Of a stretch of DNA of 22,826 bases, positions 1 through 10,026 are shown piece by piece. The stretch lies in contig JAQGAU010000897.1 of NCBI GenBank assembly GCA_034698045.1, positions 1 through 22,826 on the forward strand, read 5' to 3'. Made by a program: the position numbers and the translations under genes. Every line of letters begins with the position of its first letter. Positions within the stretch are counted from its first letter, which is position 1. Origin of the DNA: Paramacrobiotus richtersi. Lineage: Eukaryota > Tardigrada > Eutardigrada > Parachela > Macrobiotidae. The notes under the pieces were generated by a model that was not told where the DNA came from, made no database searches, and saw only the letters and a list, made by a program, of their open reading frames with translations.

Positions 1-1390
1 GGCGGCGGATAAGGAGCGTATGTCTGCGTCGGATATGGTGCAGGTGCTCCAGGGGTGGTAATCGTCACCGATGGTGTGGCTGCATAGTTGTTGTTGGTGA
101 AAGCCACCGCTTGGGCCTGAGTTACTCGGGAACGCCGGTTGCCGCGCGCCACGACCGCTGCAATCCCGACAACGATGGCTAAGAAGAGCACGCATCCTAC
201 AACGATACCGGCGATCTCGGCTCCTTCCAATGTGGCTGTACGGAGCAAACAGAAATCATGGCTGGTTGCAGGGGAAAAAACGAAGGAATTGTGTGTACGC
301 ACCGCAGTACTGACGAGACATGGCGGCATCCATGGTGGTTATGCTGTCAGAATAACTGTTCGGACAGTTGACTCGGTCACTGGTCGTATCGCAGATAAAA
401 ATGTCGTTAACGTAGCCGGAGAGAGCACCACAGTAACTGCTGTAGGACGAAGACTGCCCTGTTGAACAATGTGTTTTACCATCTTAACTAGGTTCTCATT
501 TTACAGCACGATATAAAACTATCGCTGGGTGCGGGTCGTACTGACCAAAGGTTACATTATAAGTAGCCATAAGCACGCGCCATATTTATTAGAATTTTTG
601 TTTACGGAATAGTTTAAGGCCGTCACTATACCTTCGACAATAACATAATCAAAATAAACTTCGTGGGCAAGGGTCGCCGTAAACAAGCTCGACGTATATT
701 CTATGGAGATTTCCGGTCGTCTGGCGTATCTTGACCGGAACTGCCCGGACGAAGTTGGATTTGAGTATTGTGTTTGCTGAAACGATCCGCCAGACCATCG
801 CTTTTTCAGCGTTCGCGACCCCGATGTATCGTAAATTTCCATTTTCGAACTTGTCGGCATGTAGGATTTTCTGTAAAGTAGTTAGCTCCAAAATGAATTC
901 AGTGCTGGGTCAGAAAAACTTTGTCCTGGGAACATTGGGACATTACCTACTGTATATGATGATGTGCTTACTACAGTACATGTACATGTATTTATTGTAG
1001 AGGAAGGTCTGACAAGGTACCAACAGTTCGATAATTTTGTTCAGCCCAAAACTTACACAATTATATTTTACACTTTACCTGATGTTAAAATAAATCGCAT
1101 ATGTATCACCATAATTTCCGCAGCTGAAATCTGTCGTGACTGTCACCTGACAGTCGTCACTGGGCAGCCTGTAAAATCGAACAGTTCCAGCACTGCCCAG
1201 TGATAACGGGCAGCCAAGAAGGAGGGTTCTTCCGCAATAGTTCTCCAGTTTCGCTGCAAGCGACACTTGTCAGGATGGTTATCAGAACAAAACCACTTGC
1301 AAGTGACCTACCCTGTTCTGAAGGATAAATTGATGCAGAGACCCCGGTTCCAGCAATCAGAAGCAACGCAACAGCTCGGAAACAAGCCAT
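1..1390 (-). CDS. Tandem membrane protein A1 (CUB-like/LDLa-like, Pro-Tyr tail), partial at left edge
   Basis: Five-exon gene missing only its 3' end. Exons in coding order: 1390-1312, 1253-1079, 870-632, 458-303, 235 to beyond base 1. Intron phases are 1, 2, 1, 1, as in the five neighbours. The ATG at 1390 opens a hydrophobic signal peptide (MACFRAVALLLIAG...). Exons 2-3 encode the CUB-like domain, with the signatures GSAG, YAIYFNIR and MEIYDTSG. Exon 4 encodes the LDLa-like module (GYVNDIFICD, DRVNCP). Exon 5 starts in the acceptor-proximal sequence, gives a helix beginning EIAGIVVGCVLF, then a basic stop-transfer and the subfamily-A tail with AVAFTNNNYA. The tail becomes rich in Pro and Tyr (PAPYPTQTYAPYPP) where the window ends, so the stop and any PPxY motif are unseen. 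A function is not known; a surface binding protein is inferred from the domains. Confidence 0.85.
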
Positions 1391-2255
1391 GGCGATTGGC
1401 AACTTTGATAACGGTGAAATAATATGATATGACTGTTTGCAAATATTTTTGAAACTTGTTGCTGGAATAACTCCAGATTATCCGATAGAAGTAACTTTCC
1501 AGCGTTTCACAAGAGAATGCCGTTAACTTACTAACTTAATCTGCATATTGTCCTGTTGTGTGCAGTATCTTGTCGTATAAAAACGAGTCGTACTATACGT
1601 TAGACTACAATAAACATCTGCTATCAGCATCTGTTATCAGAATGTGCGAATGTCGTATTGTTTCATGGTACCGATAGAACGTGAGAAAGCTTGGAGACCG
1701 AATGTGGTTTGTCACTTTGCTAATGTCTGTTAGTCAGTACGTTATCAGTGTCTTCGCCTTTGAGTGCTACAATCGGCTCGTAATCAACACCAGAAAATAA
1801 AGTTTTATCCATACAGTTCGCAGTGCATACATGAATACTGTCATTACTCATTCATTGGCTGCTTTTATAAAGACACAGCATTTTTCCTTACTTTCACACC
1901 TTTGGCGGTCACAAATGGCAGCTGTGAGCTAAGAACGTAATAAAAAAAAGTTTTTTCCACCAAATTATTATGTTTCTCAAGGGCTAAGAATAGGCTGTTG
2001 TTATTTAAACGCATTGCCTTACTGTTTAGTGTTTGCTGTAGTGGTGTTTACTTCGAATAATCAGCGTCTGTATTTGTACACATACATACCTATATTGTTA
2101 TACCAGCACTAAAAAAATATTGATTTCGCCATTTTTTTATGATTGTTGTACCTAGCGACAGTTTATGCATCAAAGATTTCATGTAAACTTTTGCAATACA
2201 AGAGGATCTTCAAGGATCCGCACGTTAACTTGCAAAATCTGACAATTGCTCGATG
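1391..2255. other. Intergenic A1/A2: A1 promoter side and A2 3' flank
   Basis: No supportable ORF. The right part is the 3' flank of A2 and is rich in A and T runs. The left part is the upstream region of A1, which includes TATCCGATAG near 1478, a weak echo of the paired GATA block found upstream of A2 and A3. About 70 bases near 1828-1900 weakly resemble 19545-19660, so an old dispersed repeat is possible. I saw no clear AATAAA for A2 on the minus strand. Confidence 0.5.
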
Positions 2256-3985
2256 CTAATATTTCGGCGCTGGCATGGGTGCAGCAACAGTATGCGTAGG
2301 ATACTGTGGTGGCGGCACGAGACCATGTTGTTGTGGCGGTGCATACTGTTGTTGTGCAGCTTGCGGTGGCATTCCCATGATCGTTACAGTAGCCGCGGAC
2401 GAATGGGGATTGTTGGTGAAGGCAACCGTCGTGTTGGCAGCCCGGACATGTGCTTGTCGACGACAGACGACCATAATAATGGCGACAACCAGGATCACGA
2501 AGGCTACCGATCCGATCACGACCCCAGCGATTTCTCCACCGCCGAGAACTGCAAACCCAAAAAACAGGTCACAACAAGCTTTCCATTGGAAACTCGTCTA
2601 TGAGAAATTCCTCTCCGTCTGTAAGCCTGCCACCTATCGCATTTCGCCAAGGTTTGACCCCTTTTAGACAAGACAACCGGCATTAAGCTTACAAATTTTA
2701 CAGGGGTCCAAAGTATTTTAAAGAAGCAACAAATTATCGCAATATGTAGTTTATAACAAGCGCTAGCGCTGGAGCGCCGTCTCACAAGTCAGTGGTCGAT
2801 AATCGCTTAACTAGGTCAATGCCTACCGCACGACTGCCGATCAAGAGCGGGGTGCATTTCAGTCACAGACCGCACATAGTTAGAAGGACAGTTCACGCGG
2901 CCATTACTGAAGTCACAGATGTGGTCATCGTTGACGTATCCGCCCAAAGCGCTGCACCAGCTGTTGTAGGACGTACTGCGGCCTGTGAATCAAAGCTATG
3001 ACTGTTAACAAACACGATGTTTGTTCGGCTTTTAATTACGTACTTTCAATGATGACATATTCAATGACGCCTTTGTGTAGCGACGATGCCGTTCCACGGG
3101 TGCTATCGTAGTGAATACGAATGTGCGGTCTACGGGTGACACCAGATGAGAGCATTTGCCCGGCGGAACTGACGGGACTGGAAAGTTGCGGCAGATATTC
3201 GCCTTGCCAAGACTTCTCCAGGGTCGGAATTCCTGTCATGTCGAAAATGCGAACCCTGGCGAGGTTGTTGAAGGTCGACTGCCTTCAAATAGTTGCATGT
3301 TCTTTAATTGATCTCCATAGCAAACGGATTGCAGTGACAAGATTTAACGTGGTACCTGATATTTAGATAAAAGCGGAACGTGTCAGACGAGTACGAACCG
3401 CAGCTTGCTGTTGTTCGCACTTCAACGGAGCAGTTCAGGACCCAGGGACCGTCACGATAAGGCTCGAACGTCAAGGTACCAGCGCTTCCAGCAGTCAGGG
3501 TTGGGCAATCGACTAATAGTGTTTGGTCACAATATCTCCGTAAATCTGAAACACAGCGTGTTGTGCATTGAGGGAGAAGTGAAAAGCAACAAAATAGCGA
3601 AACCTACAGTCTGCAGATAGTAAGTTTCTGATACTACACGCCCGTATGTAATTTCTTGCTACAATGAAAAACTTCTGCTGAAAAATGGCCGCAACAGTGT
3701 ATCAGCTTGATGGCTCGAGGCTTCTGCTAGAGCTGAGAGTTTGATCTATAAACATACATAACAATGCCTCACTTAATGCATATTGAGGTCACAGCTTTTT
3801 TCTTCATATTCCAAATTTTTTTAGTGAAAGCAATAACTAACGTAGTCAGTTCAAGGTAAGTTATGTAACCAGCAACTGCAACATATGATGCTCCAGCACG
3901 ACTTACCGAATGACTGGTACCCATGAACGAGAACGCTGGAACTGGTAACGCTCATGACCACGATAAAAATAATGGCGAGGCCCAT
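2256..3985 (-). CDS. Tandem membrane protein A2 (CUB-like/LDLa-like, PPxY tail)
   Basis: Complete gene, predicted 318 aa. Exons: 3985-3907, 3545-3356, 3282-3044, 2982-2827, 2548-2256, summing to 957 nt in frame with phases 1, 2, 1, 1. Residues 1 to about 22 are a signal peptide (MGLAIIFIVVMSVTSS). Residues 27-169 form the CUB-like domain, with DQTLLVDCP, GSAGTLTF, TFRFYLNIR and RVRIFDMTG. Residues 170-221 are the LDLa-like module (GYVNDDHICD, GRVNCP). A helix spans about 228-250, followed by CRRQAHVR. The tail has TTVAFTNNPHSSA and PPQY at 301-304, a PPxY motif known to bind WW domains such as those of Nedd4-type ligases, and ends APMPAPKY. The exon 3 acceptor is set to gaag/G because that keeps phase 2 as in the paralogues; the AG four bases further in is the alternative. 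Confidence 0.88.
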
Positions 3986-4123
3986 TCTGTGAGCAGTAGA
4001 GTACTCTTCTTCCCAAAAAACACCAAAAATTGTAATAACCTACGTATGTACGGTGTGGCCTGTGGTTGGTGTGAAGTATTCGTGCTTTATCAAAAACAAG
4101 TCAACCGTCTGAAAAGCGTCGAA

Positions 4124-4132
4124 CTTATAAAG
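4124..4132 (-). promoter_or_regulatory. TATA-like box upstream of A2
   Basis: Minus strand reads CTTTATAAG, about 140 bp upstream of the A2 ATG. The aligned position upstream of A3 (about 6719-6724) reads CTTCAT on the plus strand, so the box is not conserved in that paralogue. Assignment as a core promoter is inference. Confidence 0.35.
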
Positions 4133-4161
4133 GGCAGCGTTTCATTGAGCGATAGACTGCC

Positions 4162-4196
4162 GATCTCGATTGTTCTACTGTAGAACAATCGAGATC
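4162..4196. repeat. Perfect 17-bp inverted repeat with 1-nt spacer
   Basis: The left arm (4162-4178, GATCTCGATTGTTCTAC) is matched exactly by its reverse complement at 4180-4196. The arms contain ATTGTT/AACAAT, the SOX/HMG core. The homologous A3 promoter has only one copy of the arm motif (CTCAATTGTTCT near 6755), so the A2 palindrome looks like a local inverted duplication. Confidence 0.85.
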
Positions 4197-4271
4197 CTGA
4201 TATTCAAAAAGGTATTCTCATATTTTGTCTATATATATAGTAGAACTTCTACAATAGGCAACACATGAGGA

Positions 4272-4290
4272 TATCTTAAACTGATAAGAT
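4272..4290. promoter_or_regulatory. Paired GATA-type motif upstream of A2
   Basis: TATCTTAAACTGATAAGAT contains two inverted GATA sites. The nearly identical block TATCTTAAGCTGATAAGA lies upstream of A3. It sits about 290 bp upstream of the A2 ATG. Binding by a GATA factor is inferred from the consensus only. Confidence 0.35.
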
Positions 4291-4851
4291 TGCATTTGGT
4301 GTGCTTTTAAAGTGTATTTCTTCTACGGAAAGAACGCTTCGCTTTACATGCTAATATCATTTGTACGTACCCTGTACATTACCTACTTGGTGCACACACA
4401 TGCATGACTCACAAAAACTGTCGGTACATAACACATCCCCTGCTTGGTATATTTCTGCTTTTGTGGGAACATTTTGTAATGAAAATTCATAGTAAGATAT
4501 AAAAATAATTAACGGTCGTTATACGAAAGCGGCCGGTTTAGTCAACACAGCTGTTTTCTACAAAGTTAGCTGTGTTAGGGAAGAACAAGTGAAAGTCAGA
4601 AGACACCTGGGTTGTTTTGTTGAAGTATATTACGTTACTGTAGATGTCGATCACTGCAAATCAACGGCTGCTACTTGTGTGCATTACTAGTGTGTAGCAA
4701 TAATTACTGACTAGAATCTTAGTTTCTTCCTTTGTCCTGATTGGTTTGCTCAGCTACAAATTATTCGTTAAAAAATATACAGAAACTTTCAAAACAGAAG
4801 AGAATCAGAAATGCTCCGCACATGAAGTCGTTTCAAACACCCGACTCTATA

Positions 4852-6563
4852 CTAATATTTCGGCGCTGGCATGGGCGCAGCATACCCTTGGGTTGGATAG
4901 GGCGGTGGCGGCCCGAGAGGATGCTCCGGTTGCGCCGGGGCATAATGCTGTTGTAAACCTTGCGGTGCCATTCCTACGATGGTTACATTAGCCGCGGATG
5001 AATGGGGATTGTTGGTGAAGGCAACCGTCGTGTTAGGAGCCCGGACATGCGTTTTTCGACGACAGCAGACGCCAACAATGACGACAACCAGGATTACGAA
5101 GGCTACTGATCCGATGACGACCCCAGCGATTTCACCACCGCTAAGTACTGCAAACAGAGAGAAATATTTGCAACGATCGAGTTTCCACGCATGCATTTAC
5201 TGCAATCTGCTGCAGGTAAACTTGCCATATTCTTTCATTCCCCTAGAATTTTGTTCTAATTGAAGTCAACTCAATCGGCATTGATTTTCCAGTGCAACGT
5301 TATATGGATCAATAAAGGAGAGACACATTTAGTTCATAACAAATATTGCTGCTGGAGCCCTGTTTTGTATTGGTCGATAGTCAGTAGCTGGATCAATACA
5401 TACCGCAGGACTGGCGACCTAGAGCGGGAGACATTGTTGTTACAGATTCCTCGTAATTAGAAGGACAGTTGACTCGATCATCGGTGGTGTCACAGATGTA
5501 GTCATCGCTGACATAGTTGTGCAGAGCGCTGCAGTAGGTGTTGTATGATGTACTGCGACCTGCATAATTACTAAAGTATATAGGTTGCCAAACATGATGT
5601 AAACTCCTGCTCTTGATTACATACTTTCTAGAATGACATAGTCAATGACAATTTTGTGCGATGACAATGTCGATCCACCAGTATTGTCGTATTCAATTCG
5701 AATGTGCGGTGAGCTGGTGGCACCGAACGAGAGCATCTGGCCGACGGACTTGGGATTGTAGTGTTGCGACAGGTATCCGCCTTGCCAAGACTTCTCCAGG
5801 GTTGTCGCTGTCGTCCTGTCGAACACTTTGACCGTGGCCAACGAATCGAGGAACGACTCCCTGTAAATTGTTAAGTGTGAGCTCATTAAGCAGTCGGCAT
5901 GGTAAAACGGATCGAAAGATTTTGAGAGCGGTACCTGATATTGAGGTAAAACCGAAACCTTTCTGCTGAGTAGATGCCGCAGCTGAATCTCGTTCTCACT
6001 TCCACAGAGCATTCTTGGGTTAGTTGGTTATTTTTCAAAGGCTCGAAAGTCAACGTTCCGGCGCTGCCAGTACGCGTATAGGGACAATCTACGTAAATTG
6101 TCCTCCCACAGTAGTCCTGTAAATCTTGAACACAACGCGATGGGTGTTAAAGGAGACGAAAGTGGCAGTGACATAATAAACCTCAAAACATCAGCTACCT
6201 AAAAACTTCACCTATTGGTATTTTAGCTATGTTGCAAAAGAGTTGACGCATTACATTATTGATGCTTTCTGCAACGCAGGCTTATACGCTGAAACATATT
6301 ATTCGCTACTTGAAAAAACAAAGTTTAAGGCGACCACCAGTCAGCGTTTACAGAAATAATGCATTTTATGCGGCTAACTACTTACTGTCTCATCAGGTGC
6401 ACTCTGAGAATACCAATGAAAGTTTAGAAATTCGATAAAATCACCAATCGCAACGTCGAGTGCTAAGGCATGACTTACCGTAAGTGCTGTACACTGCTGC
6501 GTGGACTAGAAAGTTTGCACTGGTAACGCTGATGACTAGGATGAAGGTGATGGCAGAATTCAT
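4852..6563 (-). CDS. Tandem membrane protein A3 (CUB-like/LDLa-like, PPxY tail)
   Basis: Complete gene, predicted 320 aa. Exons: 6563-6479, 6124-5935, 5860-5625, 5559-5404, 5147-4852, totalling 963 nt with phases 1, 2, 1, 1. It has a signal peptide (MNSAITFILVISVTSA). The CUB-like domain spans about residues 29-171 (IYVDCP, GSAGTLTF, FRFYLNIR, VKVFDRT, TLEKSW). The LDLa-like module is at 171-223 (DDYICDTTDDRVNCP). The helix is at about 229-251, then CCRRKTHVR. The tail carries TTVAFTNNPHSSA and a run of prolines with PPPY at 303-306 (PPxY), ending APMPAPKY. The closest relative in the window is A2: same exon 2 length (190 bp), near-equal intron 1 (354 versus 361 bp) and matching upstream DNA, so the pair is a recent duplication. 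The exon 2 acceptor ttcaag/AT was chosen by alignment to A2. Confidence 0.88.
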
Positions 6564-7499
6564 TTTATTAGTAGATGGTTCCACCAAACGTACAGACTTT
6601 ACAAAGTATTGTGATATAGATGGGAAAACGTCAAGGTTAGCCTGGGAGTCTGGGACTATGCCTTTTACAGCTGTATATCGAAAAATGGAATAGAAGTCTG
6701 CACTTGAAAATGTGTAAACTTCATGGCAGTGATTCATTGCGTTGTACACTGCCGAACTCAATTGTTCTTCAAATAATCAAATATGAGAATGTTTATCTTA
6801 AGCTGATAAGACTGCGTTCTTGGCTTTCTGAGTGTGTATCCTGATAAAACTGTAACCACAGAACATTTCTCATTACAGGCTGATATCGTCAGTACGGTAC
6901 TTAACACATACTTAACTGTACAGGTACAGCACTCACAGTACTCACAGCACAACATCACCGGTGATCTATGTTTCAGGTGAGCACATATGTTTGGTGTGCT
7001 AATACGTGCACATACTTAAAGGTCATTGCAAGAAAATGGTCAGTTTGATAATCATAGTTGTTGTATACGCTGTTAGCTTTATTAGAGAAAAAGGGTGAAG
7101 TCATTTGCATGGCATTGGCAAATATTAGCGGACAACGCAATGCAAAAAAGCCCCCGTATCACTCGTAACGTAGAGGCTGCAAATTGCGTGCAATTACCAT
7201 GGTATACACAATTAGAAGACGGCATCAATTAACGTATCTCGGGGCCTTATCAGACCAAGTTTGCCGATAACTTCGAAACATTACGGCAAGGAACAAACCC
7301 CATGCCAAATCTCTGCTCCGAGTCGGTGGCCAACGGCTATTTTTAAGTACAGCAAAGGTCTGTAACTGTTATGCGCTTATAAAATAATTACAAATAACTA
7401 GTAACAAGAATGACTAACTAAATCTCCAGTACTTGCAGTGCAAAGCGCTAAACAAATTAGTCCGGTAACTACGAAAGCACTGCGGCCAGGAATAAGAAC
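6564..7499. other. Intergenic A3/B1: A3 promoter copy and B1 3' flank
   Basis: No supportable gene. The segment 6725-6900 is the duplicated promoter block shared with A2. A minus-strand AATAAA (plus-strand TTTATT near 7075) lies about 420 bp past the B1 stop and could be its polyadenylation signal, though it is distant. The segment 7140-7370 shows no repeat or ORF I can defend. Confidence 0.45.
6794..6811. promoter_or_regulatory. Paired GATA-type motif upstream of A3
   Basis: TATCTTAAGCTGATAAGA is the counterpart of the A2 block, about 230 bp upstream of the A3 ATG. Its survival within otherwise drifting flank suggests constraint, or simply recent duplication. Confidence 0.35.
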
Positions 7500-8901
7500 C
7501 TAATCTTCGATAAGTCGCTTTTTGGCCACGGACTGCTTCTGCTCGCGTCCGGTATCACAAGCAACATCGTAGGACAAGGAGCACGAACAGAATGGACTAG
7601 AGAAACTACAGTGGCGCTGACTTGACCAGTTACAGATTTTCCTGGGGGCTCGACAGACGCACGTGCGGCAACGCCGGCGGCACAGCATGAGAAACCCTAT
7701 CAAGACAACCAAACCGGCCAGTGATGCGGCGACGAGGCCTCCGATAATCCACGGGCTGGGCACTAACACGAGAATGATATGCAATGATTCGCTGCATACA
7801 TTTCAGTGCAGTAGTTAGAAGGCTTACAGCAGTATTGACGACGATACACTTGACCAAAATCCGAAAGATCTTTCCCATAATTTTCTGGACAGTTGACGCG
7901 GCCTTCGGCTGTATCACAGATGTAATCGTTGTTAACATGTCCTTCCAAGGCGCCACAGTATGTGTTGTTACGAGAAGTGCGGCCTGAAAGACACTTACGC
8001 AATGGACACAGGGTATAACAAGAGAAGACTGGGAAACAGTTGTACTTCAAGATACTGATCTAAACAGCTCTACGCGTTGTTTTATATGGATATTGCCGAG
8101 TTTATCTACAACCTGGGTTAAACCAATAACACAAGTATATAACTAGAGCTAAATGCGTATGTTTTAGTTACTTTCTGTGATGGTGAAGTCAACAACGATC
8201 TTGCGCGATATCCGACACTGTGATGTGTCTCTACCAACACCATGCTGATATTCCACGGAAAGCGCTGGTTGTTTGGCGTACTCCGAGCGCACTTGACCGA
8301 CATTCAGATGCGAGTAATACCGCTCACGATTCCCTCCACGCCAAGACCTCAGGAGGGTTTTCGCTTCACTCGCATCGTAAATGTACAGCTGTGAATATTC
8401 TGGGAGCTCATACGTCCTGTCAAAATCACGCTCAAACATTAGCGACAATGTCGTATCGGTTGTGAAGTTAAAGTTAGCGATCAAATAATACTTTTACCTG
8501 AAGCTAAAATAAATGGAAAATTGATCATCCACATTCCCACAGTCCTTCCCGGTTTTGACCGTAAGTGTGCACGGCTCAGTTTGCCCGCATTTCTCATAAG
8601 ATCCGGTGTATTGGTCGTAAGCCTTGGTGATGTTAATTGGTGGTCGGAAGTCTAATCTCCCAGCGCTTCCAGATGATACCGTTGGACATTCAAGGTAAAT
8701 TACATCGTCACACTTCTGGGAACCTAATTAAATGTTCAGTATGGTCGTTCATAAAATACGCGCAGCAACAGGCAACAAACGCTGCAGGCTGTTGGGACTA
8801 GAAAGATAAGTCCACTTACTGTATGTTTTGTACAAAGCGCCGTGAGTCTGGCTAACAAGAAAAACTAGAGTAATGACCGAAAGGAGGGAAAACGAACTCA
8901 T
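7500..8901 (-). CDS. Tandem membrane protein B1 (CUB-like/LDLa-like, Cys-rich tail)
   Basis: Complete gene, predicted 323 aa. Exons: 8901-8820, 8723-8498, 8416-8172, 7983-7828, 7762-7500, totalling 972 nt with phases 1, 2, 1, 1. It has a signal peptide (MSSFSLLSVITLVFLVSQTHG). The CUB-like domain is at about residues 28-184 (CDDVIYLECP, GSAGRLDFRPP, FSIYFSFR, LYIYDAS). The LDLa-like module is at 185-236 (NNDYICDTAEGRVNCP). The helix is at about 241-263. The cytoplasmic tail holds CRTCVC, then Cys at fixed intervals to CSC, giving the spacing C-x2-C-x-C-x6-C-x7-C-x6-C-x-C. Unlike B2 and B3 it lacks the ExxxLL motif and ends KKRLIED. The upstream in-frame ATG-like starts beyond 8901 are ignored because the signal peptide begins here. 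Confidence 0.87.
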
Positions 8902-9454
8902 GATGGCTGTATAACTATGCAGTATACTAGAAAACGCAAAATACAAGTTATATGTGTTAATGGCTGCAGGGTTTGTGGCACACAGGTTCGCGCACATGTC
9001 GAGATCAATATCCAACTCTCTTTGCATACGTCTCGTTTGGGCACTGTCTATTGACAATAATAAGGTGTATGACTAACGCCGGCCCAGAAGCGTGCATATA
9101 CTTGTATTACTGGTAGTAAAAAGCAGCCGCTCGCATGTTCTTATTGATTGCAGTCAATCTAATTTCCTGAATTTAGTGGATGATCTAGCCATATGTACTG
9201 CGAGTTCCATGTAACACCCAGTAAAGCCTAGGAAGGCAGGGACGGAAGTTGAAATACCGTTTCTCCAACTTGCGGTGAATATCGGATATCTCTTTTGCGT
9301 TTACTGAATACTAAATGAAATTTACCTGGTTGACACAATCAAGAAAAGATCTCCTGCACATGGCTACCTAAGCAAATCACTGCTATTCATAACATCACCT
9401 CACAAAATCTTGTTTACCTGACCAGCGATAATCGGCAAATGCACATTTATGGAT

Positions 9455-9461
9455 TGAGTCA
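9455..9461. promoter_or_regulatory. TGAGTCA (AP-1/bZIP-type site) upstream of B1
   Basis: GGATTGAGTCATT lies in a block shared by the upstream regions of B1, B2 and B3. TGAGTCA is the classic AP-1 response element. The distance to the B1 ATG is about 550 bp, longer than for B2 and B3. Confidence 0.4.
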
Positions 9462-9569
9462 TTATTTGTAAATGTATTGTACTGAGCCATGCAGTGCAGT
9501 TGTGTATACGTGCGCCAGTCCACGATCGTTGCATATTCATGCTTATGATGTTAACCTATCGCTCCATTC

Positions 9570-9836
9570 TTGCTCATGGTGATGCAACTATGTAGTGTAG
9601 TTTCTTTAGCATTAACTTTTACCTTGCAGTATCTCGTTACGTGCGTTTGCACTTGTTTTTGTGTCCTTACATTTTTACATAAGAAACTGAGGAGAGCAAC
9701 AAAGCAATGCGTGAAACTAATTCTGTACTGCGCAGAGAATTGCTGCTTATCGCTTTACAAAACAGTGAAAACACTAGACAGCATCAGCCGACACTTTCGA
9801 AAACATTATGGTCAAGAGCGAAAACCTAATCTATAA
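9570..9836 (+). CDS. Doubtful small ORF with hydrophobic Cys-rich N-terminus
   Basis: An 88-codon plus-strand ORF starting MLMVMQLCSVVSLALTF. Residues 1 to about 37 are strongly hydrophobic and contain a VCTCFC cluster, followed by a basic stretch (HKKLRRATKQC). It could encode a small secreted or membrane peptide. It lies in duplicated promoter DNA with no recognisable relative, and its length is within reach of chance, so I give it little weight. Confidence 0.12.
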   Translation: MLMVMQLCSVVSLALTFTLQYLVTCVCTCFCVLTFLHKKLRRATKQCVKLILYCAENCCLSLYKTVKTLDSISRHFRKHYGQERKPNL

Positions 9837-10026
9837 CAAGTAGTTTTCTCGCACAAGTCGCTTTTCGCGGTGGCACGACACACGCCCGGTTGACCATAAT
9901 GTCCGGCGGTACGAAGTTTGGTCAACAAATTTGTGGCATATTCACTCACAGCCGGAGGTTCCTTTAACCCTCTTATGAAACAACGAAAGAACTCAGTACA
10001 GCAATAATGTGTGATGAGTCAATGCT

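Larger units (their letters stand above)
3986..4851. other. Intergenic A2/A3: A2 promoter region and A3 3' flank
   Basis: No gene seen. The stretch 4124-4300 holds a TATA-like box, a perfect inverted repeat and a paired GATA motif (listed separately). About 4135-4390 is similar in order and sequence to 6725-6900 upstream of A3, showing that the promoter was copied along with the gene. The remainder, up to the A3 stop at 4852, is A/T-rich and featureless to me. Confidence 0.55.
8902..10026. other. Intergenic B1/B2
   Basis: Holds the B1 upstream region and the B2 3' flank. The block 9412-9530 matches regions upstream of B2 (12040-12160) and B3 (15705-15800). A plus-strand ORF at 9570-9836 is treated separately as doubtful. 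Nothing else is supportable. Confidence 0.5.

Noticed and set aside
139-465. Plus-strand ORF over the start of A1
   Set aside because: It is the complement of A1 exons 4 and 5 across their intron; the minus strand gives the family protein with conserved splice phases.
977-990. 14-bp perfect palindrome TACATGTACATGTA
   Set aside because: It is a simple alternating repeat inside intron 2 of A1, with no sign of conservation in the paralogues.
5617-6012. Single minus-strand ORF spanning A3 exons 2 and 3
   Set aside because: It reads through the 74-bp intron, in the wrong frame for exon 2. Splicing at 5935 and 5860 restores the conserved FRFYLNIR and VFD motifs.
7300-7342. GAGTCGGTGGC followed by a T run, resembling a CRISPR guide scaffold end
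   Set aside because: Short chance similarity in animal intergenic DNA; no repeats or cas-like genes are present anywhere in the window.
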